Below the pieces are notes generated by a model, which saw only the letters and a program-made list of their open reading frames with translations, was not told where the DNA came from and searched no databases. Of a DNA stretch of 64,000 bases, positions 23,801-33,789 are shown in pieces. The stretch covers positions 140,787,762 through 140,851,761 of the forward strand of contig JASEVX010000003.1 in assembly GCA_031761405.1 (NCBI GenBank), given 5' to 3'. Positions within the stretch are counted from its first letter, which is position 1, and every line of letters starts with the position of its first letter. The DNA is from Serripes groenlandicus (lineage: Eukaryota; Mollusca; Bivalvia; Cardiida; Cardiidae). The translations under genes were made by a program, and so were the position numbers.

Positions 23801-26800
23801 AGCGATTTACCTGAAAGAAGTAGCAGCGCTTAGTCTGCACATATGTGCAATAATATTTTGGGCCACAACGTTTGTTTCACTTGATGAAAAAACAAATCTG
23901 TTTTATATAGCCAATAACAGGTTGCAATTGTATCTTCGTCTACATTATTTGATTTACTCTTATACGTATACAGCGATATTTCATTATAATAGAAGACTAA
24001 GTTATTTTAATTATCCCCCGCTTTTTCGAAGAAAAAAGGGGGGTTATTAATTTGGATTTGTCCGTCTGTCCGTCTGTCTGTCACACTTCGTTTCCGTGCA
24101 ATAACTGCCACAAATGTTAACCGGTTTTTTTTCAAACTTGGTAACACGGTAAAATGCCTTAAGGGCTAGGCCAAGTTCGATCGTCACTTTCGGCGGACTT
24201 TATTCAGTGGAGTTATGGCCCCTTATTTAACAAAAAATGTCGTTTGTTGCTGTTTCCGTGCAATAACTGCCACAAATGTGAACTTTTTTTTTCAAACTTG
24301 GTAACAAGGTTAAATGCCTTAAGGGCTATATTCGGTGGAGTTATTGTCCCTTAATTAACAAAAAATGTCGTTTGTTGCTGTTTCCGTGCAATAACTACCA
24401 TAAATGTGAACCGTTTTTTTTCAAACTTGGTAACAACCTAGGCCAAGTTCGATCCTCACTTTCGGCGGACTTTATTCGGTGGAGTTATGGCCCCTTAATT
24501 AACAAAAAATGTCCTTTGTTACTGTTTCCGTACAATTACTCCCACAAGTGTGAACCTTTTTTGTTCAAACCTGGTAACAAGGTTAAATGCCTTAAGGGCT
24601 AGACCAAGTTCGATCGTCACTTTCGGCGGACTTTATTTGGTGGAGTTATGGCCCCTTATTTAACAAAAAATGTCGTTTCTAGCTGTTTCCGTGCAATAAC
24701 TGCCACAAATGTGAATCATTTTTATTTCAAACTTGGTAACAAGGTTAAATGCCTTAAGGGCTAGGCCAAGTTCGATCGTCACTTTCTGTGGACTTTATTC
24801 GGTGTAGTTATGGCCCCTTATTTAACAAAAAATGTCGTTTGTTGCTGTTTCCGTGCAATAACTGCCACAAATGTGAACCTTTTTTTTTTCAAACTTGGTA
24901 ACAAGGTTAAATGCCTTAAGGGCTAGGCCGAATTCGATCCTCACTTTCGGCGGACTTTATTCGGTGGAGTTATGGCCCCTTGCTTAACAAAAAATGTCGT
25001 TTGTTGCTGTTTCCGTGCAATTACTGCCACAAATGTGAACCGTTTTTTTTTCCAAACTTTGTAACAAGGTTAAATGCCTTAACAGCTAGGCCAAGTTCGA
25101 TCGTCACTTTCGGCGGATTTTATTCCTACAATATTTCCTGCAAGCGGGGGATATAAATTTCATGAATTTGCTTGTTTGTATCTATCTGTACTTAAACTTA
25201 CCTTTACAGAATAAAATGGTCCATGGTATGGAAGTGTATACTGATATATGCCGTGTTTAGTATACAATATCCCCTTGTAAGAGGATATTTGTTTGGCTAT
25301 TCGTCAGAAAGTGAGGACCAGTCATGTGATCGTAACCAAGGTAATAAGCAAAGGTTCGCTAATAACGTTAAACTGGAATATTCGACGATCCTAGAATTTA
25401 AACAATTTACATATTCTCAAAAAGAATGAGTAAAGCTTATCCGGTATAACATGTATTTGTATGGGCTTAACTTTGACTCTCCATGAATTTGTGTCAATTT
25501 AACACGAATTCTAGTCGTCCTCGTTTTGTTAAACATTAAACACTCACATGCAAATGCATGTCTGTGTCTTCAATATGTGCAAAATATTACAAAACAATTT
25601 CTGTGTTCTCCTTATTTGTTAATCAATTACCTTTACTTACCATTTGTTATATTGTTTCTTGGCATAAGAAGACTTAAAATGTTAGGTTCAAACACCGCTT
25701 TGCAATGGTGGAAATAACTTTGGACAAGAAAACTTTCACGTGGTATAGGTGTAATTGAAAGAATTAAGTTTCCAGGTTATATTACTAAGCTATTAGCACA
25801 ATAATTCTTTTGATTAAAAAATTTCTGGTACAAGACCAACAACTATATTAATACCATTTCTTTCTGCATTGTGTGAAATTTATCAATTAAATTGTCTGAC
25901 ATAAAGTTGTTTCGGGTTTTTGCAGATATTGAGAAACTTACAAAAAGGTCTTGGAATTTAGAAGAAAATATAAAAACATGCGAAACAAGGTTTTCGGGGA
26001 TAGAACAACAGCTTGAGGACCTAAGAAAACAGTTTTTGGATTATAAAGAAACGACAGAGCAAAGTATCAGCATTCAGTCAACGAGAATCGGTAAATAATA
26101 ATCGCCAAATCCTTGGTTAAGAGTTATATTTCATTGGCGGTATGCCGAGATTGGAATTATCTAAAGCTATTTTATTTTTTCAAGAAACTGATTCTATTCA
26201 AGGTCCATGTGGTCTATTCATCCTATATATCCATCTGTCAATGTCTACAAATATAATTTGACTAGAGACCTGTGGTGTTTTTACAGTAAATCATTGCTTC
26301 ACAATGTCTAAAATCGTCAGGTTTGCACAAACCGTAACTCACATTACGAACACGTGTATATCAAAATGTAAAAGCAAAAGAAAAAAAATAGCGCTAGGAT
26401 CGCATACTATCGTTGTTTTTTATTATATTTCATTAAAATGTGCCATATTGTCAAATAATTAACAACACCTGCATTATCATTAAGCCCGGCCGGGTAGCTC
26501 AATTGGTAGCGTATCTGACACGTGATCTGGAGGTCACGGGTTCGATACCCGGTTGCGGCGATATTCTTTCGGGCGATTTTTCATCGCCTCTCACCTCTGA
26601 TCTATGTGAGAAAGTAGTCAGTGGCTTCGAAAGAATGTTGTGTAAGTACTGGTGTAGGAAAGCCAGGAAAACATGGGTAGGTGCACTGACCGCCGTGATA
26701 TGACCAAAGCTGTTGAAAGCGGCGTTAAACTCCAAACAAACAAACATTATCATTAGTGACTTAAATACAGGTTAATATATTTTAACTTTCTGAAAACTTG

Positions 26801-29800
26801 CCGATGATCTGATGTCCAGAAAATAGAGGTAATAATCCGCTGGGTCGGAATTATACACTTTATTTATATAGTTCTTTCCCACCAGATGCTTAACCCGTTC
26901 CAACCTACAACACATCTGCAGCAGAAGATATTCAAAACGTCTAGGAAAATGCACAGAAAATCCCTTAAAATGAAAGAACAATAACTGAATCGAGTTGAAA
27001 ACATTGTGACAAAAGGAGGAATTGCTCTTTTTGAGCAATTTCTTTTTTTGTCACCATGTTTTCAAAAAGCCGTCTGCTGCAGTGGCGCCATAAAGCGTCT
27101 GTATGAGGGAAAGGGTTAATCACATACTTCAGTTTTTTGGCGCCAGCTTTGTCAGGAAACATGGAGGGATCACTTCTCCATCGTCTGTCACGCTTTTACT
27201 CGCTGACATATTGGACATCGAGAAAATGTGTTCCTCTGAACACGCTTGTGTAATCTTTTGACAAGTTTGACAAACATGGACTGTGATACTGTGCAAGTTG
27301 ATTGCAAATGAGCCAAACCGTATAAACTTACAGCATTTCCTAACAGGGTATTTTCTGTTCACTTTGTCTGTTTGCTCAGTTCTATCAGAATCTACAAATA
27401 TGTACAGAAAGAACATTCAAAGAGGCTTTTGTAATAAATATATTGATACAGTTTATAGTGTATATCTTGATCAGATTTAGCGGTTTTCACGGGCTGATCA
27501 GGCTTTTGTAATAAATATATTGATACAGTTTATAGTGTATATCTTGATCAGATTTAGCGGTTTTCATGGGCTGATCAGGATATACACTGTTCACAAAACG
27601 TGTACCGTTTCCACTAACAGGCTCGTATATATATACACGTATAAACATAATTACAGATGAAGCGATAAAAACGGTGAAAACACACCACGGAGAGTTAACA
27701 GCTTTGGAAGAAAGAGTGAAAAAACAGGACGGAAATGTAACAACTTTGGATGAAAATATGAAAACACACCACGGACGCTTAACAACTTTGGATGAAACTG
27801 TGAAAACACACCACGGACAGTTAACAAATTTGGATGAAACTGTGAAAACACACCACGGACAGTTAACAAATTTGGATGAAACTGTGAAAACACACCACGG
27901 ACAGTTAACAAATTTGGATGAAACTATGAAAACACACTACGGACAGTTAACAACTTTGGATGAAACTGTGAAAACACACTACGGACAGTTAACAACTTTG
28001 GATGAAACTGTGAAAACACACCACGGACAGTTAACAACTTTGGATGAAACTGTGAAAACACACCACGGAGAGTTAACAACTTTGGATGAAACTGTGAAAA
28101 CACACCACGGAGAGTTAACAAATTTGGATGAAACTGTGAAAACACACCACGGACAGTTAACAAATGTGGATGAAACTGTGAAAACACACTACGGACAGTT
28201 AACAACTTTGGATGAAACTGTGAAAACACACCACGGACAGTTAACAAATTTGGATGAAACTGTGAAAACACACCACGGAGAGTTAACAAATTTGGATGAA
28301 ACTGTGAAAACACACCACGGACAGTTAACAACTTTGGATGAAACAGTGAAAACACACCACGGACAGTTAATAAATGTGGATGAAACAGCGAAAACACACC
28401 ACGGACACTTAACAAATTTGGATGAAACAGTGAAAACACACCAAGGACAGTTAAAGGATATTACATCGAGATTAGATTTCCACCAAACAGAGATTGAAGT
28501 AAAGTCCAAAGATTTAAATTTGAGAATATCAGATGCTACTGAAGACCTAAAAGGCGCTGAAGATAAAATAAAAACCATGACTGGTCGACTTCTTACTCAT
28601 GATAAGGATCTCATGACGGCGTTTGAAAATCTCTTTAATAAAGGTAACTTCTTATATGTTTTACTCTCGTATCTGTATGTTACTATTATTATTTCAATTG
28701 ACAATAACAGATTCTGGTAGTCTCCTGTTTCAGGTAGATACATGTAAAGTCGTGTACAAGTTTGAAAAGGGTTTTTTAATTATAAAACCGCTGTCAATAT
28801 TACGGAAACATATTCTCGGATGTTTGAAATGAATTGTATCTAAATATTTTTTATTGTGATTTAACTTTTCAAAAAACGCATGGACTGTCGAAAGTGCGAA
28901 ACCAAGTGATAACAGTATTTTCTTTACTGATATTGATATTGATATAATGCGTGTTGAGCGGCCAATCTTTATAAGTAACTTATATATGTTAAAAATTCTA
29001 TTTATATAATTATTTTTATCAATATTTATTTTTCATCTTTTACGATACTATAATACAGAGATTGTTTTAAATAGTGTCATATGTATAGTTATATATACAT
29101 GTATATATATATAGTAGAGGAGAGAGTTTGTTGAAAGTTTTATAATATAAATTTGCAAATTATTACTTTATCCGCTTTATCGAATAAAGTTATTGGTATA
29201 TTATTAAAGAAATGGTACCGATTGACTGCCTGCATACTGCCTGGCAAACGGGATATAAATAGGAAAGTAAAACAGTGCAGGGAAAAACGTCTCATTAGTC
29301 AGAAAGTACTGGGCCAGACCTGGGACAACTAATAAACAAACGACTAGTTCGCTTTCTTACTATTTATACCTGTTTTATTTACCAAATAAACAACATATAT
29401 GTCAGCCAAACGTATCTTTAACCCATCGAATACGATAAAATCATTTCAAAATAGTATTCCATTGTATTTTTTATTTTTTCTGTTGAATCATACCGTAAAG
29501 CCAGTATGTATTTTCCTATTCTCTGTGTTTACTAATAATCACTTGTGTTTTGTTTCATTTCTAGAGGTGGCAATAGTGGTAATCAGTCTAATGCTGTTGA
29601 TGAACTTTGGACTAGTAATTGCTGTGTATAGCCTCTGTCAAAGCAGGCCAAGAAATTTAGGTAGACCTGTATACGCTGCTCACAACACCGGCCCTGACAA
29701 TATATACGTAAGTGATATTCACACATATACAGTGAGTTACGACTACTGGTAACAGGTTTAACCCTTTCCCACATACAACAAATCTGCAGCAGACGACTTT

Positions 29801-32800
29801 GAAAATATGGTGACAAAAACCTGAAATATCTCCTGCTGCTATTGAGTCAAAATGCGTCTGCAGGTGGGAATGGGTTAACCTGTCACTCATTAGTCTTTGA
29901 CTATCTTCGTTACCATACAGCGGAATAACAGTTCAGAATAATAGTTACTTAGATCTTAGCGAAACCAAATAAATATGTGACTTCAACATCGACGCAGTGA
30001 TAGAGCAATTGGTAAAAGCACGCTTTTAAACGAACGGAGTTAACTCTTCGTGTATTCGATTCTTTTGCTAAGAAATTACATTTTTTTCCATATGTAAATC
30101 TAATTTATATCTAACTGATATCTGCATATAGTATATGTTAACTTTCTGTGGAATACAGTGGTGCAGAGGTAGATCGTCGGCCTCTCGTATCAAAGGTCCC
30201 GGGTTCGAGTTCCGTGATGAGCGGGTTTTGACTTTTGGATTTTTCCACACAAACGGCGCGAGTACTGCTTAAGTCTCTAGGAAGCAGACATCGAGCGTGA
30301 TTAATATAAGCTGAAAGCTTGTTTCGCAATCGATGTTAAGTAAATAAGTTTAAAACTAACTTTCTGAAAATTTAAAATAAATAAATTATAAATAGACACG
30401 TCTAATTCATTTGATCAGTTGTATTTTGAAACTTTTCTGAATACATCTACACATTTCCCAGACAAGTACTGATTTGTTTACCCAGGGATCATGAATAAGT
30501 CGTCTTGAAATAACTGAAACAATGTTGACAACGGCGTAAAACATCAAGAAAACAAATCTGGATACAAATGATAAAATGAATAAGATGTATCTATGTATAA
30601 TGCATTCATTAATACCTAATAGAAAGTAAGAGGGTAGCTTGATAGGGTTCTCTGCATAGCAGGTTATATGTAATTGTTTTTAAGTTGAGATGGTGTTCTT
30701 AAATGGAATACATTGCTTATGTTGTTTTATTCCATTCTCTTCCATTTCGATATATGCTAGGTAAAGCCTCTTCCAAGCAACCAAAGAGGATGTAGGATGT
30801 TTATGAAGAGCGGTAAATTTCACATATATATGTAAAAGATACCGCTCTTCATAAAAAAAGTCGTCGGTTGGGGTTGAGTGTTTTTTCCAGGAAAGTGATA
30901 GAGCTATTCATATTTCAGTACAACCCAGTTCTAGATATGATTCCTGTCAGACCCACATTACGGAAGTCAGTTGGTGTCATCAGTTTTACAAGGGAGTATC
31001 AACCCGCACATCGACACCTACTCCGTTCTGTGACTGACGTCATGGGTGACGGCATAAACGTCGAGTATCACGTTATTTTAACCGACGAGGATATTCCTGA
31101 TATTCCTCGATGCAGTCTGATTGTCATTTGTGTTGAATATTCGGATAGGTAACTATACTATACTATTTGCGAAGAGATCTTTCAAATATATGTAGAAATA
31201 AGGGTTGGTTATTTCCGGAGAGGAAAGTTGCAGAGGACCTCCGTCGCAAACATTATTGAATTTAAGTTAGGGAATGAATGCCGAGAACATGAAACAAGCT
31301 GTCCATGCTTTAGGAAAAGTGGCAGAATAAGCGTCGACTTGTCACTGGCTATGACGTAATGACCAAAACGTACCAGTCGACGTAGATGGGGTTGTGTATG
31401 ATCACAACTACTCCCCTGCAATATTGACGGTGTGCATAATGTGAGGCGAAACATTTTATGGTAGACCACGGTTTGGCTGATGACATCTACACTCGGCAGT
31501 GTATCTATATTTTCAAAAATATACATCAAATTCGATAACGAATTGCCGTACATTTTTCTAAAACTTCTGTTTCAAAGTAAAAGACATAATAATGGCTACG
31601 AAATCACACAAATTAAATTTGATCACTACTACAAGTATTGATTACGATGATCGATAAACGGTAGAGGTCAGTACAACAGAAAGGTCAGCACGTGTTGACT
31701 AGTCGATGCTTTAACGCTTCCCACCTGCAGACGTATTTTGAAACAGTAATTCTATCTGGATATAATCCATTGTTATTTCTCTATAATCCTCTGTAAAACA
31801 TATAATAAAGAATGGTAAACCATTTCATTATTTTGATTTTGTTACAGAGATGTAATCATCGAAGAGAGTGGATATGGCCTGGGTGATTGTAACAAAACAA
31901 CACTGGCAGCAGCTGAAAGGATGGGAGGTAAATATCCATTTCAAGTTGCAGACAAAAACTACCACATATGCAGCTGACGGCTTTTGAAAATACTGTGGCA
32001 AACGTAGAAATTTCTCACAATAAACAGTGTCTTCTTTACCTACACTGTTTGCAGCTTTAATCAACTGGATATTTTTTGTATGAGATATAATGGGATATAA
32101 TACACTGATCGTTTGGGTTTTAGTTAATATATCGTGCAGGACCTTTGGAACTAATTCACACACACTCATCTAGACCATTAATGTGTGCCCTTTGAAGGTG
32201 TTATCCAATTAACATCAATATGTATCAGCGTGAAGGAAAATGTATATGGAATTATAGCATTCAACCTGCAGATGTCATGATAATATTGCAATGTTGTGAA
32301 ACCGTAATAACATAATTGATAGGATACACTTATGTAGTTCCCTTTCCTTGTCTGTTTGAATGTTACAAACTCCTTTCCAAATACATATGCAGGAGATGAC
32401 TTCGAACACATCCAGGAAAAGTAATAGACACTCTGTTATCTGAATTATAATTAGTTGAAAGGGTTAAAAACGTTGTGAAAAAGGAGGAAATTGCTTCTGA
32501 TGATCAATCGCTCCTTTTTCACAATATTTTCAAAACATATATGTTGTAAATACTTCAAAATGCGTCTGCAAGGTTTTTTGTCGCAGATAAACATATTTTG
32601 CAAACGTGTCGAATCTTCTTACTTCTATTGCAAAAACAGTCTAGATAAACTCCGATAATATTATCACACATTAATGAAAAATATTAATGAAACACATTTA
32701 TGAAACAATTAACAGCGGACTTTAAAACAAACCTAATTGTTTATTGTAACGTTATTACTCTTCCTTTTTCAGCAATTCCTGTAATTATTTACTGCAAAGA

Positions 32801-32984
32801 CCTCAGTTCACAAAGGTTACAACAAGGCAGACTGTTTAATCCAAGAATCCGATGTGCAACTCATCAAAGAGAACTGATCCCGCTCAGTAATGATAACAGG
32901 TTCTTTAGTGTATATGAAGATTTTTCGGTTACACAAAACAATGCCTTTCGCAGGCTGATAGAGGATCATGGGCGCCCAAAGTAG
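17790..32984 (+). CDS. Two-pass membrane protein with long coiled-coil repeat stalk and unassigned C-terminal domain
   Basis: Eight exons join in phase into 674 residues: 17790-17866, 25210-25340, 25926-26090, 27657-28643, 29565-29707, 30919-31148, 31848-31927 and 32773-32984 (TAG stop). Layout: a polar basic tail (1-31), a membrane anchor (about 32-50, CILIYAVFSIQYPLV), a coiled coil (about 71-450) with about eighteen 14-residue repeats, and a second membrane helix (about 455-478, VAIVVISLMLLMNFGLVIAV). A basic QSRPRNLGR stop-transfer follows, then a 165-residue C-terminal domain with alternating beta strands (VGVISF, NVEYHVIL, CSLIVICVE, IPVIIYC) and helices. By the positive-inside rule both ends are cytosolic and the stalk is outside or lumenal. 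I do not recognise the C-terminal domain; it has the look of a TIR/flavodoxin-like fold, but no TIR signature residues can be assigned. The start has good context (AAAATGG). An AATAAA lies at 33243. The neighbouring divergent gene is an IFI44-like GTPase, which hints at an immune role. Confidence 0.85.
17905..18096 (+). mobile_element. piggyBac-like palindromic MITE, subtype B
   Basis: The core GGAGAAATTGCTCATGATGA and its inverse are flanked by ACATTGTAGCC/GGCCACAATGT. The right arm GTCGTCTGCTGCAGATAAGT ends GGGAAAGGGTTAA. It starts within about 40 bp of the exon 1 donor. Confidence 0.8.
18100..20589. other. Intron 1 DNA with worn MITE pieces
   Basis: Fragments of the same MITE family are visible at about 18985-19175 (GTAGACGGCTTTTTCAAACA ... 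TTTCTCATGATGAATGAG), 19455-19535 and 19683-19732. The rest is AT-rich, with no exon or RNA gene seen. Confidence 0.5.
20590..20765. repeat. Foldback MITE, family A, copy 3
   Basis: It has the interior GGAATCATTACTCTG, GAGACGGAATGTGTCGGCCC and GATCGATACATTACGCAGAA, with the right arm TTTTCTCGTGGAACGGCTCA. The left arm is decayed. Confidence 0.7.
20940..21257 (+). CDS. Hypothetical 105-residue reading frame
   Basis: An uninterrupted frame from ATGACCGTTGAG to TAG, preceded by CTTATACAG, which could be a splice acceptor. The protein is of mixed composition (contains EKYGGMPFGYGPHIHRPF and NTQYWCHMEP) without a signal peptide, membrane segment or motif I recognise. It lies inside intron 1 of the coiled-coil gene on the same strand. 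It may be a small nested gene, an unrecognised exon or chance; codon choice is more coding-like than in nearby frames. Confidence 0.25.
   Translation: MTVEKKIRISMRSSNISNARDKILSESYSISLEAVLNVYTGEKYGGMPFGYGPHIHRPFSVGKTWQNDPSNTQYWCHMEPVARYFLETPITLDLTSPHHILYQSV
21300..22260. other. Intron DNA with faint old repeat
   Basis: Two diverged stretches share GGCTGTGACGGTTAAAC / GGTTGTGACAGGTAAACC and TACAATCTTC words about 300 bp apart, suggesting a worn tandem unit. No gene is seen. Confidence 0.35.
22261..22568 (-). mobile_element. tRNA-derived SINE, family 2, copy 1
   Basis: On the minus strand the head reads GAGCCCCGGTAGCTCAGTCG with a GTTCAAACCCC B box. The body contains ACATTCTTTCCGACGTTTGA, and the end is GCCGTGATATGACTGAAAAA, GGCGTTAAACCCCAATC and an (AATC)n tail (22261-22284). 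Confidence 0.85.
22570..24011. other. Intron DNA, nothing recognised
   Basis: AT-rich intron 1 sequence. I see no supported exon, RNA gene or repeat boundary. Confidence 0.4.
24012..25176 (+). mobile_element. HINE/pearl-like tandem-array element (TATCCCCCGC family)
   Basis: Perfect 10-bp inverted ends TATCCCCCGC (24012) and GCGGGGGATA (25144-25153). The 5' side has a CCCCGCTTTTTTCG foldback and a GTCCGTCTGTCCGTC microsatellite. About seven direct repeats of roughly 135-145 bp follow, with GTTTCCGTGCAATAACTGCC and GTAACAAGGTTAAATGCC. The 3' end is a small AAATTTCATGAATTT palindrome then CTTGTT. It ends about 30 bp upstream of exon 2 of the coiled-coil gene. Confidence 0.8.
25210..25340 (+). 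CDS. Coiled-coil gene exon 2 (membrane anchor)
   Basis: Acceptor CCTTTACAG, donor GTAATA. It starts with A completing Arg and ends with G. It encodes the IKWSMVWKCILIYAVFSI hydrophobic segment and a short polar, acidic linker with one Cys. Confidence 0.8.
25926..26090 (+). CDS. Coiled-coil gene exon 3
   Basis: Acceptor GTTTTTGCAG, donor GTAAAT; phase 1 on both sides. It encodes 54 residues of heptad-like coiled coil (LEENIKTCETRFSGIEQQLE), ahead of the repeat array. Confidence 0.85.
26484..26748 (+). mobile_element. tRNA-derived SINE, family 2, copy 2
   Basis: The head CCCGGCCGGGTAGCTCAATT has an A box and GGGTTCGATACCC B box. The body carries GGCTTCGAAAGAATGTTGTG, and the end is GCCGTGATATGACCAAAGCT, GGCGTTAAACTCC and (AAAC)n. 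It lies in intron 3 of the coiled-coil gene. It should not be called a tRNA because acceptor pairing is absent. Confidence 0.85.
26890..27119 (+). mobile_element. piggyBac-like palindromic MITE
   Basis: Bounded by TTAACCCGTTCC and GGGAAAGGGTTAA, with CTGCAGCAGAAGATATTCAA and GCCGTCTGCTGCAGTGGCGC arms and a GGAGGAATTGCTC/GAGCAATTTCT core. TTAA is present at both ends. Confidence 0.85.
27423..27576. repeat. 77-bp tandem duplication with inverted tail
   Basis: Two copies of AGGCTTTTGTAATAAATATA ... GGGCTGATC differ by one base (CACGGG/CATGGG). The second copy is followed by CAGGATATACACT, which can pair with AGTGTATATCTTGATCAG within the unit. It lies about 80 bp upstream of exon 4. Confidence 0.9.
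27657..28643 (+). CDS. Coiled-coil gene exon 4 (repeat stalk)
   Basis: A 987-bp exon, acceptor AATTACAG, donor GTAACT, phase 1 on both sides. It encodes about eighteen copies of KTHHGQLTNLDETV and variants, then a non-repeated heptad tail (RLDFHQTEIEVKSKDLNLRI) up to FENLFNK. In each 14-residue unit Leu7, Leu10, Val14 and His3 fall at heptad a/d positions, so a unit is exactly two heptads. Confidence 0.9.
27674..28471 (+). repeat. In-frame 42-bp coding minisatellite (about 18.5 copies)
   Basis: The unit GTGAAAACACACCACGGACA ... GATGAAACT is repeated head to tail with few changes (HH/HY, Q/E/R/H, TN/TT, L/V). Unit length is a multiple of three, so gain or loss keeps the frame. Confidence 0.95.
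29565..29707 (+). CDS. Coiled-coil gene exon 5 (second membrane helix)
   Basis: Acceptor ATTTCTAG, donor GTAAGTG. It encodes EVAIVVISLMLLMNFGLVIA plus a basic SRPRNLGRP segment, a classic membrane helix and stop-transfer. It is phase 0 into exon 6. Confidence 0.85.
29758..29878 (+). mobile_element. piggyBac-like MITE, short form
   Basis: TTAACCCTTTCCCACATACA at the left and GTGGGAATGGGTTAA at the right with TTAA on both sides. The middle is reduced to about 60 bp and the central palindrome is lost. It starts 50 bp after the exon 5 donor. Confidence 0.85.
30149..30356 (+). mobile_element. tRNA-derived SINE, family 1, copy 2, with TSD
   Basis: Full-length: head CAGTGGTGCAGAGGTAGATC, B box GGGTTCGAGTTCC, body GGCGCGAGTACTGC, tail AATAAGTTTAAAAC. 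A 10-bp direct repeat TAACTTTCTG flanks it (30139-30148 and 30357-30366), as expected for retroposition. Confidence 0.9.
30465..30560 (+). mobile_element. SINE 3' fragment
   Basis: TTTACCCAGGGATCATGAAT, CTTGAAATAACTGAAACAAT and GGCGTAAAAC form the tail seen at 16020-16112. The head is missing. Confidence 0.55.
30800..30855. repeat. 16-bp stem inverted repeat
   Basis: TTTATGAAGAGCGGTA (30800-30815) is exactly inverted at 30840-30855 around an ACATATATATGT loop. It lies about 65 bp upstream of exon 6 of the coiled-coil gene. Confidence 0.85.
30919..31148 (+). CDS. Coiled-coil gene exon 6 (C-terminal domain, part 1)
   Basis: Acceptor CATATTTCAG, donor GTAACT. It encodes the first three predicted strands (SVGVISF, VEYHVIL, CSLIVICVEY) with an acidic TDEDIPDIPR loop between the second and third. 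Confidence 0.85.
31848..31927 (+). CDS. Coiled-coil gene exon 7 (C-terminal domain, part 2)
   Basis: Acceptor TTGTTACAG, donor GTAAAT. It encodes DVIIEESGYGLGDCNKTTLA and AAERMG, a Gly-rich turn then a helix. It starts with A to complete Arg and ends phase 1. Confidence 0.8.
31945..32590. repeat. Worn piggyBac-like MITE pieces in intron 7
   Basis: Half-elements are seen at about 31950-32060 (GCAGCTGACGGCTTTTGAAA), 32385-32415 and 32458-32580 (AACGTTGTGAAAAAGGAGGA ... CTCCTTTTTCACAATATTTT). None has both ends. Confidence 0.6.
32773..32984 (+). CDS. Coiled-coil gene exon 8 (C-terminal domain end and stop)
   Basis: Acceptor CCTTTTTCAG; G|CA gives Ala. It encodes the fourth strand IPVIIYCKDL, then a helix-rich tail ending EDHGRPK and TAG. 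Confidence 0.85.
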
Positions 32985-33242
32985 TTTTATTTGAAGTAAT
33001 CCATGTTGTCATATGTTATATAAGACTCTTTCAAACTAATTAAGCTGAACACATTGAAATACATGCACAACAACACATTAATGTATAATTATAAGAAAAT
33101 GAAGAAAACTTTGTCGAAGCGAAGAAGGACAAATTTAGATACATGTAAAGAACAATGTCTCCTCTTCCAAATTCCTTACTCATTTTCGTTCACAGTAGAG
33201 CCGCAAACAATATTCCGTATATATGACTACGAATGAAATGAT

Positions 33243-33248
33243 AATAAA
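33243..33248 (+). terminator. Polyadenylation signal AATAAA
   Basis: AATAAA about 260 bp after the TAG of the coiled-coil gene, the first such hexamer in that stretch I would trust. It would give a short 3' UTR. Confidence 0.5.
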
Positions 33249-33697
33249 ACGTTTCAGAATCCAATTTAAAGGTAGTGTTTACACAGGAGCAGAACTTTGT
33301 GAATTATGAAGCCAACATAGACAAATGCGTTTAAAAAACGTAAATGTATATATTATATTGAAAGCCTTTTTTAGCAAGGGGCTCTTGAGATCAAATTGGT
33401 ATAGTAGGCAAATTCCGAATACACTCATCGAAAAATAGGCTTGAATAAGTCCCTATTGTTAAAGTCTTATTAAAATATTCGCAATAAACCGAAATATACG
33501 AAATACACATCCAGAAGACAGAATGAGACCCAGTGATAAAATATATACCAAAAGAGAAAATAACTATTGAAATGATGGTTGATATATTTTATAAAGATAT
33601 AACTCTTAATCGATCTTGTCCATGCATGAACTGGTTGTGCTATTTTAAGTAATAAATCAGTTGTAAATTGTTTCATTTACTCACATCATTCATCAAC

Positions 33698-33765
33698 TCA
33701 GGCTGGTGCAGAGGTTACGTGTGCGCACGTCACGTGGGAGACCATGGTTCGATTCCTATTTCTGC
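33698..33765 (+). repeat. tRNA-like SINE head
   Basis: GGCTGGTGCAGAGGTTACGT (A-box-like) and GGTTCGATTCC (B box) with about 30 bp between, running into T-rich sequence. There is no acceptor pairing, so it is a SINE head or tRNA relic and not a functional tRNA. Confidence 0.5.
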
Positions 33766-33789
33766 ATTTTTATTTTTATAGCCCCAAAC

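Noticed and set aside
26484..26560. Candidate tRNA gene with clear A and B boxes
   Set aside because: Acceptor and arm pairing fail, and the unit continues into a SINE body and CGTGATATGAC tail, so it is a SINE head.
27651..28578. Antisense open frames of 86, 129 and 171 codons
   Set aside because: Shadows of the 42-bp coding repeat on the plus strand, which has the splice sites, coiled-coil logic and flanking exons.
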